DNA from: Cantharellus purpuraceus
Taxonomy: Eukaryota; Basidiomycota; Agaricomycetes; Cantharellales; Hydnaceae
DNA length: 64,000 nucleotides
Reading direction: 5' to 3'
Assembly (NCBI GenBank): GCA_025174535.1
Contig: JALBUN010000003.1
Location: 744,001-808,000, forward strand
A program made the translations under genes and the position numbers. This document shows positions 34,569 to 46,016 of the stretch, piece after piece (within the stretch, counting starts at the first letter, position 1; every line of letters starts with the position of its first letter). Below the pieces are notes generated by a model that was given only the letters and a program-made list of their open reading frames with translations, was not told the DNA's origin and did not search any database.

Positions 34569-36437
34569 ATGTCGACGGAAAGACCTTTCCAACCTGCCCT
34601 GGGAACAACATCGGCACTATCACATGGAGTAGCTACAATTTCCCTCCCTGACAATGTCCATACCCAGTTCAGGAAAGAGGTGTGTCTTGAACGTTGATTT
34701 CATTACCCAGTTCAAGTCATTACGTTGATCTTCTCTTCTTGTTGACTCTTGTCACTATCACCACTCACCACTCACATCTTACTCACCCACACATTTCACA
34801 CCCAGGGCACCGATTGGTTCGCCATATTCAATCTCAACACCCCCTCCCACTCTTCCCAGCCAGAGCGCAATCTTGATGTTGACCTTGTGCACAGCTTAAG
34901 CCACGAGAGGTAATCGCTCTGTAGCAGCCGACAGATGGCAGTCTCATGTCTTTGAAAAGTGTTGTAGCCTCGATTTGCTTCTCTCCCGATGGTAATTACC
35001 TTGCGACGGGGTGTGACCATACCACGCAGATGTACAATGTTAGTACAGGTGAAAGAGTCGGGTGAGTCGTGTATTCGAGCATGCGATACCTTTCATTTGG
35101 CGCGTACTATGCGTGCATTGCACTCAAATCAGCCTGTCAGTGTTTTTGCGGACGAGTCAGTCCCTCGTTCGCAAGATCACTATATCCGCAGCTTGTGCTT
35201 CAGCCCAGATGGGCGATATCTCATTACGGGGGCCGAGGATGGAAACATTAGGGTGAGAATCCTACGTTCGTATATGTGACTGTATCTAAACTACACTCTT
35301 TTTTTTTTTCCCTTTATCATGAACGCATTCCCACCACATATTCTCACAGATATGGTCCACTCAAACCCGCGCTCTCCAAGCGCTCCTCTCGGGGCATACC
35401 GATGTGGTCTATGCATTGGACCGCTCTACTGACGGGCGACTACTTGTATCTGGCTCAGGGGATAAGACCGTGCGCGTCTGGAACACAGATGGCCTGTACA
35501 ACGGGATCCAAAACCAAGGACAAGGGGAGGTGCATGTGTTTGTGATCGAGGCTGTCCATGATGTCATGGTGAGCAATGTCTACAACACATCCTCTCACTA
35601 CTTGACCTCTTTTAACCATTCCCAACAAGGACAATCAAGCTATAACGTCTGTCGCCATCTCTCCCGACAGCAAGCTCATCGCTGCCGCCTCCATCGACAG
35701 CCTCATCCGCATCTGGGACGTGCAGTCCAGGATTTTGGTAGCGCTGCTCCAGGGGCATTCGCATAGCGTTTACAGCATCTCGTTCACGCGGGACGGTACG
35801 GAGCTTATCAGCGGAAGTCTAGATTGCACCGTTAAGCGTTGGGATATAACGCCTCTGTATCAATATGGTCAGCAACAGCTGCAAGGCGAACCTTGCACCT
35901 GTAAATTTACGTATCTGGGTCATAGTGTATGTTTTTTCCTCTTTCTTCACCCCATAGCACAACAAGGTGGTCAGATTGCTCAAAAGACACTGCAAATAGG
36001 ACTATGTTCTCTGTGTCGCACTCTCACACACTATCAACCATTCCCAATGGCTTATATCTTCTTCCAAAGACCGTAGCGTCAAATTCTGGGACATGACTCT
36101 GACCCAGACGGACACGACGCCAAAGCCGGAGGTGACATTGACTGGGCATAAGAATTCTGGTGAATCATCTTCCACTCCTGGGGTCGTGTACAGCGCTTCT
36201 TATTTTCTTCTGTTTCGTACCTAGTTGTAGCAGTGCATGCGAGCCCAGTAGGGGGGCTGTTCGCGACTGCAGGAGGAGACTGGTATGCAAAAATATGTGA
36301 GTAGCCATCGTTTTATTGTAGCATCTTTGGACCCCTGTTGTCGGGGGAAGGGCGAGTGGTTGTTCATGATTGATACTCGAGTGAAATGATATGCTGATGT
36401 TGGTTCAAATTTAGGGAGATATAATATGCTTTCTTGA
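34569..36437 (+). CDS. TUP1-like WD40 protein lacking the Tup_N domain
   Basis: A short N-terminus ([20 protein letters not shown] ... NVHTQFRKE) is joined by an intron to [20 protein letters not shown]. This matches the propeller entry of Tup1 ([11 protein letters not shown]) at the same intron position. Propeller blades follow: [111 protein letters not shown] and [18 protein letters not shown]. The last exon (after TTTAG at 36414) closes blade 7 as IWRYNMLS. All seven blades can be read without stops once introns are removed, so the gene is intact. No coiled-coil Tup_N sequence was found within about 2 kb upstream. It likely arose from a TUP1 duplication. It may bind repressors without tetramerising; that is inference. 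Confidence 0.85.
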
Positions 36438-36573
36438 TGAACCTAGGTTTTGCATAGGTGTTCTATACAGCCCGTCCCTCAATGTTCAATTTCGCTTGTG
36501 AATCTCTTATTTAATCTTACATCAACTAACGTCCAACTAGAACCTCCCACCAATCTCAGGTTGCATGTACTGT

Positions 36574-37390
36574 CCCCAGGCTCTCTCGGTCTCATCCATT
36601 GCAGGGCAATTTCCTTCCTTTATTCCGCAATATCTCGTGTATTCGACAAGTTTTGTTCACGGGGCCCATGGCTATTCTGAGGACGGCTTATCTGCTGCTA
36701 CTTTGTTTGGATGATGCACGCTATATAGTTCCTGCACGCTACAGACATGTGTCTCATAGCTCCCGCTACTTGTCATGCACACGAGCAGCCTGCCATCCAT
36801 GAGGTGACTGAGTCAGTCACCTGCCTACAGGTTGGGCCAAAATGCACAACATCGAAGTATGTCGTTGAAACAGACAAAACAATCGATTTGAGTTGGAAGC
36901 CAGTGGCTTTGACAGTGGAGAAATGCCGACGTTCAAGTCCTCCATGGTTCTTAGGCTGTGACCGACTTGAACGATCGCGCATATGCGATGGCGTAGTGGT
37001 ATAAGGCGTAGCTTAGGGTCGTTGGGCTGGCCACCCGCGGCTCGGCTACGAATGCAATACAGGTCGCGAGTTCGATTCCCGCCCGTCACCAATAATTCTT
37101 CAATGACGTCAAGTATGTACACTTCAAGCGGTGCCGTCTAAGAATTGTGGTCGTCGGGTTTAGCTGAGTACCGGCATATGGTGTATACCTGAAAGTCAAT
37201 CAGTGGCATCCATAATACTCTGGAATCTTCTCAACACCTTGAGCATTGTACACATGGAAGTGTAATTCCTTGCATACACCTGTATCTTAATCAGTGATAC
37301 TGCTACGTCAACCTTTTTAATAATAGTCTTATTACCTGTTACAACAGCTGGCTCTCTAATCGCTTCACTAGTCATGGATTGACCTTAGTG
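36574..37390 (+). repeat. Dispersed repeat with tRNA-like head, copy A (partner 47729-48636)
   Basis: Shared sequence starts CCCCAGGCTCTCTCGGTCTC and ends GTCATGGATTGACCTTAGTG. The last 470 bp (36918-37390) are nearly identical to 48162-48636, while the first part is interrupted by copy-specific sequence. The repeat contains a tRNA-like unit (36985-37091). The two copies bracket the block from beta-mannosidase to GPI8. No open frame of interest was seen. Confidence 0.85.
36985..37091 (+). ncRNA. tRNA-like unit in dispersed repeat, copy A
   Basis: The 107-nt unit begins GCGATGGCGTAGTGG (box A-like) and ends GAGTTCGATTCCCGCCCGTCACCA... with a box B-like GTTCGATTCC. The first seven bases (GCGATGG) pair with CCGTCAC near the end except for one C-A mismatch and one wobble. 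The T-stem has a single A-C mismatch. A D-arm and anticodon arm are not convincing. This fits a tRNA-derived SINE head with RNA polymerase III promoter boxes better than a working tRNA. Confidence 0.6.
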
Positions 37391-37621
37391 CAAATCCTTT
37401 ATTTGATCGCCAACCACGAGACTACAAACTGGTCTTTTACATGTTATGATATCTTTGCGACCAGTACGGATAAGCCGCCCACTGCTCGATCGGCCGTCAT
37501 GTTGAATTTGGACATATACAGAACAACGATTAGTGCCCACCGCCGACTCGCTGCAAAAATCTCTCGATTTAAACCGCCTACACCACGCTGCTATACAAGA
37601 ATATCCCTTTGACGGTAGCTT
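37391..37621. other. 3' flank of beta-mannosidase
   Basis: About 230 bp between the repeat and the beta-mannosidase stop; no gene is supported. Confidence 0.4.
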
Positions 37622-40600
37622 TCAAAGTGCTACAGATGACTTCTCACTGCCCATGAACGCTACCTTCACTGGCCTGGCGCCGATCCCTTGTGCTCTGATC
37701 TGACGCGGATCTCCAGGAATGATGTCCAGATTGTTATCTGACCACTTAACCTCCTCTCCCTCTCCTTCAACACCTAAAACAAGGCCTTTGACTGGCTGGG
37801 CCACATCGATATTTACTATTTCATTCTCTACACTGAGGCGTAAACCAGGATTTGGAAATTCTAATAGCCGATACGGCTGGGGCCAATCCGTGTAGCGGGC
37901 TATTATCTGTCCGGTCCTAGTCTCAACGAGCCTTGCAGAAACGATGACAGAGTGAGAGGGTGTCACTTCTGGGTCAGTGTCGGGGTCATGGTGATGCTGC
38001 ACAGGACGGTGTGCTACAGGCATTGAAAGGAGCTCTGTCGTTTGATTGGCCTGGAGGACGACAGGGTGTGTTTCGGTTTGTTTCCATTCAGACTCAAGAT
38101 CGAAGAACTTGAGTTCTAACGTTGCCTGAACCGCCTCCAGTTTGGAATTTGAAGCCCAGACGTCGATGGTAGCACTTCGGGACTGGTAGGCTCCAAACTC
38201 ATAAAACTGCATGTTTCAAGTTGACAAGATGCGTCGCCTCAAAGCATCGCACACGTACCTGTCGGGGCCTGTCTGTTTCTCTATTTTGGTGGACCTACAG
38301 GATGACACATTATCGCATATACCCACGCAACTTATCCACTCATATACCTACCAGTCTAGCTATACCAACAGTGACTGGTTTCAACTCTCTCGCGATGGTA
38401 TAATACACAGGCTTGGGGCGCAACTGGAGATGGATGGTCAGGAAATGTAATGTGCTCATTGACATGCTCACAAAGTAGTCAGCAATGGCCCATGATATGA
38501 CCTACAGACCATTAGAATTGGTCTCGTGACCGAATGAACTCATGCTCACGGGCCAACAATCATTCAGCTGCCAAACGATAACACCGCCGCACTTAATACT
38601 AATGAGACACCAATGTTTCTTTCGACCATGGCGTTCCAACATACATATTCCTTTCCTTTGCCTCTCCACTCCCTTCTCCATGACCGATAGGCATGACCGA
38701 CACCTTCGGATTGCATGATCTGCGTCAGGTAAATATAACTGTGGTCCGTCAACCGAAATATCCCAGTGGCGACAGATGGAAGTGTTACCTCTCTAAGTCT
38801 CCCGTGATGCGGAAATTCTCGTTCATCAGAATGGCGAAACGGCGCTCATGGCTGCCAGCCTTGTTGTGCTGCATCATCAGTTTGGATTGAGAATATCGTT
38901 GCTTCTCATCTGCGCCGTCCATCCAGTAGTCCACTGTGCGGATATCTGGGAACGAGGGTATCCCAAATTCACTGAGGGTTGATAGATCAAAGAAAGAGTG
39001 AGCAGAGTGTGCGCTTGCTGACCTCACGAATCGTCCACCCATGACGTCGTACTCTTGATAAAGATGATGGGCACCGGCCCAGATATTCCATTGATGCTAT
39101 ATAAGTAAAATGTGACACACATGAACGAGTGTTGTGGGCATCCAAGAGGTACAGAACTTACTACGTCTCCGATGGTAGGATCAGCAGTGTCCCAACCTCG
39201 GCCGCCATAAGGTGACCCGCGCCAATAAGGTATTTCAGGGGATGTAAAGCGTGCCACCACGTCTGGAAGAACTTCCTCATAGATTAATCGTGCAGGAAGG
39301 TTACTAATCCCTGTCATATATAATAATCAAATTGAATGCCCGGTCGAACGAATAACAAGCCTTACCACCCCATTGAAGAACTTGCTGGTAATCTACCAAA
39401 TAGATATTATAGATATCTCATGCAGATGGCTAACAGTAAACAGTACCTTCATTATTTCCACAGAACAACGCCATTGAAGGGTGATGTCGAAGTCTGGTGA
39501 CAGCAGCCTCTGCCTCTCTCTTCACCGAACTTACGAACTCTGCGTGCGCTGGATATACGCCACATGCAAACTGGAAATCTTGCCAGACGAGGATGCCAAG
39601 TTCTAAATATTTACGTGTTAGATATGAGGTCCTTCAAGTGAATTTCACGATTCACCATCACAAGTATCATAAAAGACATTGGGTTCATAACTGGTTGTAT
39701 CAGCTCAAATAAACAACTTGGGGCTACAAAAGCGAATACTTGCACGCCTCCTCCCCAAAGCCGAACCTACAAAATCGTGTTAGAACACGCAGATTTGGGA
39801 CCATACCTGGCTTTACCATATTTTGGTTGCCATCTTTGAGGAGCTGCAGCCAAGCCCTATATCTTTCAGGTGTTATCGTCGTCAGAAAGCTGTCCGCAGG
39901 AACCCAATTAGAACCTGGAGTGATACCATGATAGGATTGATGTGAGCGATGGTCATTAGTCCTGATAGAAGGTAGATGAACCTCCTATGAAGATTCTGAC
40001 ACCATTGACCTCAAATAGGAAAGTTGTGCCTTTGCCATACTTATCAGGTTCGGCGAGACTGTCCTGTACAAGCGCAACCCGACGAAATCCGATGCGTTTT
40101 GTTGACTGATCCAGTACTCCGTTAACCTGTAAGTAGCAGTCAGTACGTTGGATATAGTATCCTTGCATGTTAGTCCACGAACATCATCCTCCAAAGTTAC
40201 TTCAACATCGTAGAGAACCTGATCACCATAACCGACGGGCCACCAGAGCTTCACTTCATCGGAAGAGAAGTCCCATTTGACGACATCTGTGGCATGATGT
40301 TCTAAGGACGATCATAATAAATGACGTTCAGGATGTCAAGGAAGCAACGTTAAACACTGGGACCGTTTTGCATACTGTCAAAAGAAACTTACCATCTGGC
40401 TGCAGATTTCGTCCACCTTCTCTAACAATGCAGCCGTTTGCATCCTTCATGAGTACCTTCAAGTTTACAGAAGTTCTTACATCGCCAATCAAGGCAATAT
40501 CGACGATGAGGCTTGGTAAAAGGTCCGGGGTTACAGACGCTTTGGTGTGCACGGTTGAGATTGCTGTTGTGAATTGCTTGAGATGGACAGGTCTCCATGG

Positions 40601-41434
40601 TCCCGTAGTAATTAATTCGGGGCCCTAACAGATTTTGAGTGATTAAACTCGCTGGATCATCGGCACTGACGACCCACCCAATCCCATCTTGTCAAGACAT
40701 TCAGCGAGGAGTCCATAATGTAATACAACTGCTTACCTCCAGTCATATTGAGCCTTACGGACGTAAACTCTGCTTGGATCACCCAAGTTGCAAGAGCCTG
40801 CTCTCACCCGCCCATACTTTTGTTCGAATTTCTTGGCAATGAGCTTTGCGGGATGGAAGTGGAGTAACAGCGTATTTGTCGATTGTAGTGTTCTTGGGTC
40901 AACCTTGACCTGCGTTATCTCAATACCGGGGGCTGCATTACACACTAGATGCAAGGACAAACTGCGTAAGGAAGGAACATATTGTCTGTCTTGAGTATTT
41001 CGCTGCCATTCTTTGAGGGGTGATATAATCGACACGTTCGAATATGATATACGACGACGTACCAGATAGATCGTACAGAACGTATCCAACCCTTCAAAAA
41101 GCAACTGTGCATGGCTATGGCCTGCCTGTTTGTAAGCAAAAGTAGTTGTATAGAGCCATTCGCGCTCTGCAATCCCTAACCACGCGATTAAATAGAAGCT
41201 CTTGTCCGCTTATAAAACCTCCTTACATTGCACCTTATGTTCGTTATGCCCGACGTACGGGTCAGGAATCTTTCCCGCTTTCAGGAGTTCTACATGGACC
41301 TCGGAGGGTATGTTGACTGCTTTGTTCCATGAACTGCGACGGCTAGCATCCAGTTCATCTAGAGGGGAGCTTATAGAACTGTCTCGCTGTTTCCAAAGCC
41401 AACCGGACTTCAAGGGAAGTGTTTGGGTAGCCAT
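37622..41434 (-). CDS. Beta-mannosidase (GH2)
   Basis: Hydrolyses terminal beta-1,4-mannosyl residues in mannan and N-glycan breakdown. It begins MATQTLPLKSGWLWKQRDSS with no obvious signal peptide, so it is of the intracellular type B kind. The N-terminal sugar-binding region contains LFEGLDTFCTIYLN-type sequence and VYVRKAQYDW followed by RWDWGPELITTGPWRPVHLK, a beta-mannosidase hallmark. The acid/base motif is visible as SMALFCGNNEG near 39470. The nucleophile lies in LSEFGIPSFPDIRTVDYW near 38950. The C-terminal domain (MQFYEFGAYQSRSATIDVWA) ends SEKSSVAL. Many short introns divide it. A 10-nt exon at 40678-40687 supplies WDW. Family length (about 850-950 aa) fits the span. Confidence 0.92.
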
Positions 41435-41644
41435 GGTACGCGATTACAGATAGAAATGGGGTAGAAAACGTGCTCAAGGCGATTGTGGCACATGACCGAT
41501 GCTGAAATGGGGTACGTGACTACGGGTCCGCTGGTCAATCAACAAAAGCGCTTGTGGCAATAACATTAACATGATCAATCAACTGCGAAGTAACAGATAG
41601 TGTATATCCCCAAACAGCAACACTATAGATCCTGGACCAGAGTA
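41435..41644. promoter_or_regulatory. Beta-mannosidase upstream region / HCNGP 3' flank
   Basis: About 210 bp separate the beta-mannosidase ATG (minus) from the HCNGP stop (minus). It must hold the promoter of the former and the terminator of the latter. No individual motif is convincing. Confidence 0.3.
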
Positions 41645-43100
41645 TTACCATCTCGTGCCTGGCCTGGCCTTCCTGTGTGTTCCACCACTTTCGTAGGGCT
41701 CAAACTTGCGAGCATCCCTCCTTTCTTTACCCTCTCTTTTTGCTGGAGCGTGAAGACCGGAGGTGCTGGACTGAGATGGTTGAGAATTACGCGTGGATGC
41801 GGTGAACGCAATTTGATTCCGTTTCCCAGGAGATTGTGCTGCTGCTTGTTGCTCTGAACGTGCCTTTTGAGCCGATGCTTACGTGGTTGGAGCGCAGTAT
41901 GTAACAGTGAAGGGTGGTCGGTAGACGGATAAGCGTAGACGAGAGTGTAACGTACGGGATAAGCGTGCATGGAGCGGCGTATCAGTAGGCATATGCAGGG
42001 AGAACAGAAATATTAACGCACCGATTTTCTCTGCATCCCATCCATCCAAATCGTCCATATCCCAACATCCCTTGCATTAGGACCGTGACTCGTTGCATGG
42101 AGAGTCTGCGGGAGAATTAATATAGACGTACCTTTGGAAAATTTGAGGACTTTTCGTCCACATCTACAAACTCCACGAGTTTGGCGTACAGATGTGGGTT
42201 GCGGAACGTTCGATTTGACATGAGGGAGTCATTGAAATGTTTTGGTGGATTAGCCCTCTTGAGGTCGAAGAATTGTCGTAGCTTGGCCTGGAGTCATTTC
42301 GTCAGCTATCCATCTCATATGTCATCTAATTATTCGGCCTACCTCTATCTCGGAATCACAAGGTTGTGAGCTAGCGGGAGGTATGCCCCAATCTTCTACT
42401 CCCGGGATGGCAGGAGGACGAAGAAGTTTCCGGATCCGAGTAAATTCATCTTCAGGCTCATCCATGTCGTTTACAAATTGTACGGTTGGTTCATGTTCTG
42501 ATTCTGAAGTAACTTTCTGCGCCGGCCCTTCTGTTGGTTCAGGCATTGTTGAGGGTTCCGATATCGTGGAGGGTGAATGAGTACGAAGATGTTGGCGTGC
42601 ATGGCTATGATTGGGCCGCCGAATGAGCTGGATAGAGCCACTTGCTGCAGCGTTCTTCGGGCAAGATGGTGACAGAGGTTGTTTCAGTTTGGGGTGAGTT
42701 GCTGTCCAGGAATATAGATAAGCCAATCGACTCTCGAGGCATTTATATTCAAAGCTTGACACACCGCCTGTGGTACGGTCCATGCTGACGCTTAATTTTC
42801 CATCCTATCACGAGACAGAAATGACGAGCGAGAAGGAAAGGATGCAGGCAAAGGACGAAGGGATGGGTTGGGAGAGGTAGAATTATCTCACATGGTCATT
42901 TATATAGTCTCCATTTGACTTCTCAGTCTGTTCACTATGAGTTGCTGAGACCTTCGAGGCGTGAAGTGGCGGTTGCCGAGGTTTAGTGCTGCAGGTGTCG
43001 CTCCCCGAATCTTCATCATAAGCACCCAGGGCTACAAGGTTAGAATTATTATAGTCAAACAATGCACAAGAGGAGCTGTAAGATTGCACTGACCTTGCAT
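41645..43100 (-). CDS. HCNGP / SAP30-binding-protein-like nuclear protein
   Basis: Homologue of human SAP30BP (HCNGP), a nuclear protein linked to transcription and splicing. Diagnostic parts, in order: [12 protein letters not shown] (acidic N-terminal motif), [39 protein letters not shown], then after an intron [20 protein letters not shown] and [20 protein letters not shown] with NFPKG, a short exon [15 protein letters not shown], and a basic tail ending RKARPGTRW (stop 41645-41647). The start is inferred: ATGCAAG at 43100 splices across GTCAGT...CTTGTAG to give [11 protein letters not shown], which keeps the family motif at the N-terminus. Later in-frame ATGs (42783) would lose it. Divergently transcribed from the asparaginyl-tRNA synthetase about 100 bp away. 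Confidence 0.85.
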
Positions 43101-43206
43101 TTAAAGGGAATTGCTGAGTACGGGGTTGCAGTGAGTAATAAGCGCGTCAGCAGCGGAGCTATAAACCTGAGTGTGGAATTGCGCTTTACTGTTTGTTTGT
43201 GAATAC

Positions 43207-44915
43207 ATGTTGTCGCGGTCGTACTCTGTATTGGCATCTCTTCCACCGACGATAAAGCAAATATTGTCAACTTGCTCAAGCAAGGGTCACCATGAGCAAG
43301 ACCGTGCTGTCACAAGTGTGCACGGATGGATAAAGTCCATTAGGCGACAGAAGGGTGTTTCATTTGCGGTTGTGAACGACGGGACAACACTCAAAGGCCT
43401 TCAAGCAGTCTTTCTACAAACCGAAGGTGAACAGGCCGCGCTGATGAGACGTCTCACTACGGGGACGAGTGTTCATCTGTCTGGAAAGCTCGTTAAGAGC
43501 TTGGGAAGAGGGCAGGACTATGAACTCAGGGTGCAAAATGTAGAAGTCATAGGCGACTGCGATCCCGAAGTAATCTCTACTCTCTTCTTATATGCTTCAC
43601 TGTCATAGTTTCTGCGCATATTCTAGAAATACCCTATTCAAAAGAAAGACCACTCTGTGGAATTCTTAAGGGAGAACTCCCATCTCCGTGCACGCACGTC
43701 CCATATTGCGGCTATGCTACGCGTTCGAGACAAAATAATGCATGGATTTGGCGACTGGTTCAAGGTGAGGTATGTTCATCATCTTTCCTTTTCAATTTTT
43801 CGTCACTCCTGGGTTTATGCTGAAGGTGTGTAATAGAGCGCCGGTTTTCTGTATGCGCATGCCCCAGTAATGACTAGCAACGATTGTGAAGGCACTGGAG
43901 AAGCGTTCCGGGTCGTGTCCGGCTCTTCTGACCCCCCTCAGCCTCTATCATTGCCGTCAACTACGCCCGATTCCATTCCAGCGATATCACCTACTTTCTT
44001 GACTACATCTACTCAATTGCACCTGGAAGCACTGACCTCTTCTCTGGCTCGCGTTTACACCATTGCACCTTCTTTTCGTGCCGAACGATCACAAACCAAT
44101 CGACACCTTAACGAATTTTGGATGCTCGAAGCCGAGATCAGTTTCTTGCACACGGGAGTATATGGTATATGTGATGTCGTCGAGGCGTCCCTCAAGTCAG
44201 TTCTGGGATGTTTCATTGAAGATGAGGATATCAAGTTTCTGCGCGAGAACTTCGGCGATTCACCACCTCACCACAACTTACTGCAATGGCTTGACGCCTC
44301 GATCCCATGGCGGCGTGTATCATATTCGGATGCGTTGAAAGCTCTTCACGCACATCATGCTTCAGGTGCTGCACCGCGATTTAAGCTGGAACCTCCTGCG
44401 TGGGGCGAAGCCCTGCGAAGCGAGCACGAACGATGGATCGCGGACTCGCTAGGCGGAAATGGCGACAGGACCCAGATTGGAGGACCTGTGTTTGTGACCA
44501 ATTACCCCCGGCGATTGAAGCCATTTTACATGTGGGTGAACGATGACGATAAGGACGGAAAAGGAGAAAAGGATTCAACTGTGGCTTGCTTCGATTTGCT
44601 CGTTCCCAAATTAGGTGAGCTCACTGGTGGATCGGTGAGAGAGTCTCGGATAGACAGGTTGAAGGAGTCGTTAGCATTCTATGGTATGGATGAGGTGCGG
44701 TTCTGTTGTCCCCTGGTCACTCACTGTTGACGAGGGCTTATCAACTTTTACTGTAGGCACATCACGCATGGTATCTAGACTTGCGACGCTACGGTACAAC
44801 ACCCCATGGCGGATTCGGGGTGGGATTTGAACGCCTTGTGAGCTGGTTGTGTAGTGTCGAGAATGTGCGCGAATGTATCCCATTTCCGCGATGGGCTGGA
44901 AAGGTATTACTGTAG
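43207..44915 (+). CDS. Asparaginyl-tRNA synthetase, probably mitochondrial
   Basis: Charges tRNA-Asn. After a basic, mitochondrial-type N-terminus ([20 protein letters not shown]) comes the OB-fold anticodon-binding domain ([20 protein letters not shown] ... [20 protein letters not shown]). The class II core follows: [40 protein letters not shown], motif 2 [20 protein letters not shown] and motif 3 [20 protein letters not shown]. It ends [15 protein letters not shown]. The compact length (about 480 aa) and lack of the cytosolic N-terminal extension fit the organellar form (Slm5 type). An ATG at 43171 is an alternative start; 43207 gives the better presequence. Three to four introns are present. 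Converges with SmD1 (166 bp between stops). Confidence 0.92.
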
Positions 44916-45081
44916 AGCGTGTGTACAACGCGGGATAATTTTGTGATATCATCACCACACAAAGGAAGGAGGATCGTACATGGATGTGACACTTTTCACC
45001 TACCCACAGCGCACAAAACGTGCCAATGCAAAACGCAGCTCACCGTTCGTCTCTACCCTGTTCGGTAGGAGGCGATTATAA

Positions 45082-45606
45082 TTAGAACCCTCTACCACGT
45101 CCTCTTCCTCTCCCACGTGGCCGGCCGCGATCTCCTCCCCTTCCTCTTCCTCTACCGCGCGCGTCTTCCTTCCTCTTCCCCTTTGGCTTGGGCGCGTCGT
45201 CCACCAAAAGTGTGTCCAGCGGAAGAGCATCCGGAAGTACAAAGTATCTTGGAAAAATAGAACCATGGAAACGTCAGTAACACACATATGGATGGCTGAA
45301 AAGCGACCACAACCTGATGTTGTTGCCTCGGATCGACAGGGAGTCTAATGATTGAGGTTCACGATTCCGCGTTGAGAGCTTGACAGTTTTGAGGTGCGTG
45401 TTCATTTGCATATCTACACCTATTTGACAGAGTAAAGTATCAGCAAATCGTGGTCGCGCTACTTGCGTGGCAGCATGGAACACACAAACGCACCAGTTAT
45501 AGTACCATGAACGACAGAACCATTCTTCAGCTCCACGGTTACAGTCTCATTATTAAGTTTCATCAAAAACCTGGTAGGTAAATGCGGATCGCCGCGTGAG
45601 CTTCAT
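45082..45606 (-). CDS. SMD1: Small nuclear ribonucleoprotein Sm D1
   Basis: Core spliceosomal Sm ring subunit of U1, U2, U4 and U5 snRNPs. The Sm1 motif [20 protein letters not shown], then [20 protein letters not shown] and the Sm2 motif [20 protein letters not shown], are followed by [24 protein letters not shown] sequence and an RG-rich tail ending GRGF (stop 45082-45084). RG tails of SmD1 are symmetrically dimethylated and bind SMN. Two internal introns are clear (GTGCGT...AATAG and GTTGTG...CCAAG). The start MKLTR at 45606 requires removing only about 22 nt (GCGATCC...CTACCAG) to reach FLMKL. That is below usual intron size and lacks GT, so the first-exon model is uncertain. Confidence 0.9.
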
Positions 45607-46016
45607 TGTGTGTGGGGAAACACAAAGACACTGTGGCGAAGTTTCTCAAGCTCCATCAACGATTGTCGTCGACTGCGCGATTTTGGGCCAATGAAACAAC
45701 TTGAAAAAAAAGGTAAAGGAGAGGTTGGTCTCTTACCGTACGAGCTTCATGGCGGGTTAAAGAGGACAATGAGAGTGAAAGTTGCTGGAACCTGGTCGCG
45801 ACCTTGGAAGTCCGATGATAACCCCGCTCGATCAATCTTTTCTGCTACCAAGAGTCTCGAAAAAGACACTCCATAATAATATCTTTAATCCTGGAGCAAC
45901 CTTTGGTGATGCATGGTCAAAAATTGGTATGCATCCTTACTGCTTCGGCAAGCTGGTATGTTCAATGGAAGTCAAAAGAGTCGCACTGCCAGAAAGCTTG
46001 TAATAAATAGAGCCTG
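45607..46016. other. Intergenic region between GPI8 and SMD1
   Basis: About 410 bp with no confident gene. A plus-strand frame (45610-45876) overlaps and is antisense to the likely SMD1 promoter and has no recognisable domain. Confidence 0.35.

Noticed and set aside
36985..37091. A functional nuclear tRNA gene
   Set aside because: The acceptor and T stems contain mismatches, no convincing D or anticodon arm forms, and the unit is embedded in a dispersed repeat.
42322..42783. HCNGP start at 42783
   Set aside because: This ATG would omit the acidic [10 protein letters not shown] motif typical of the family N-terminus, which is present in an upstream exon with valid splice sites.
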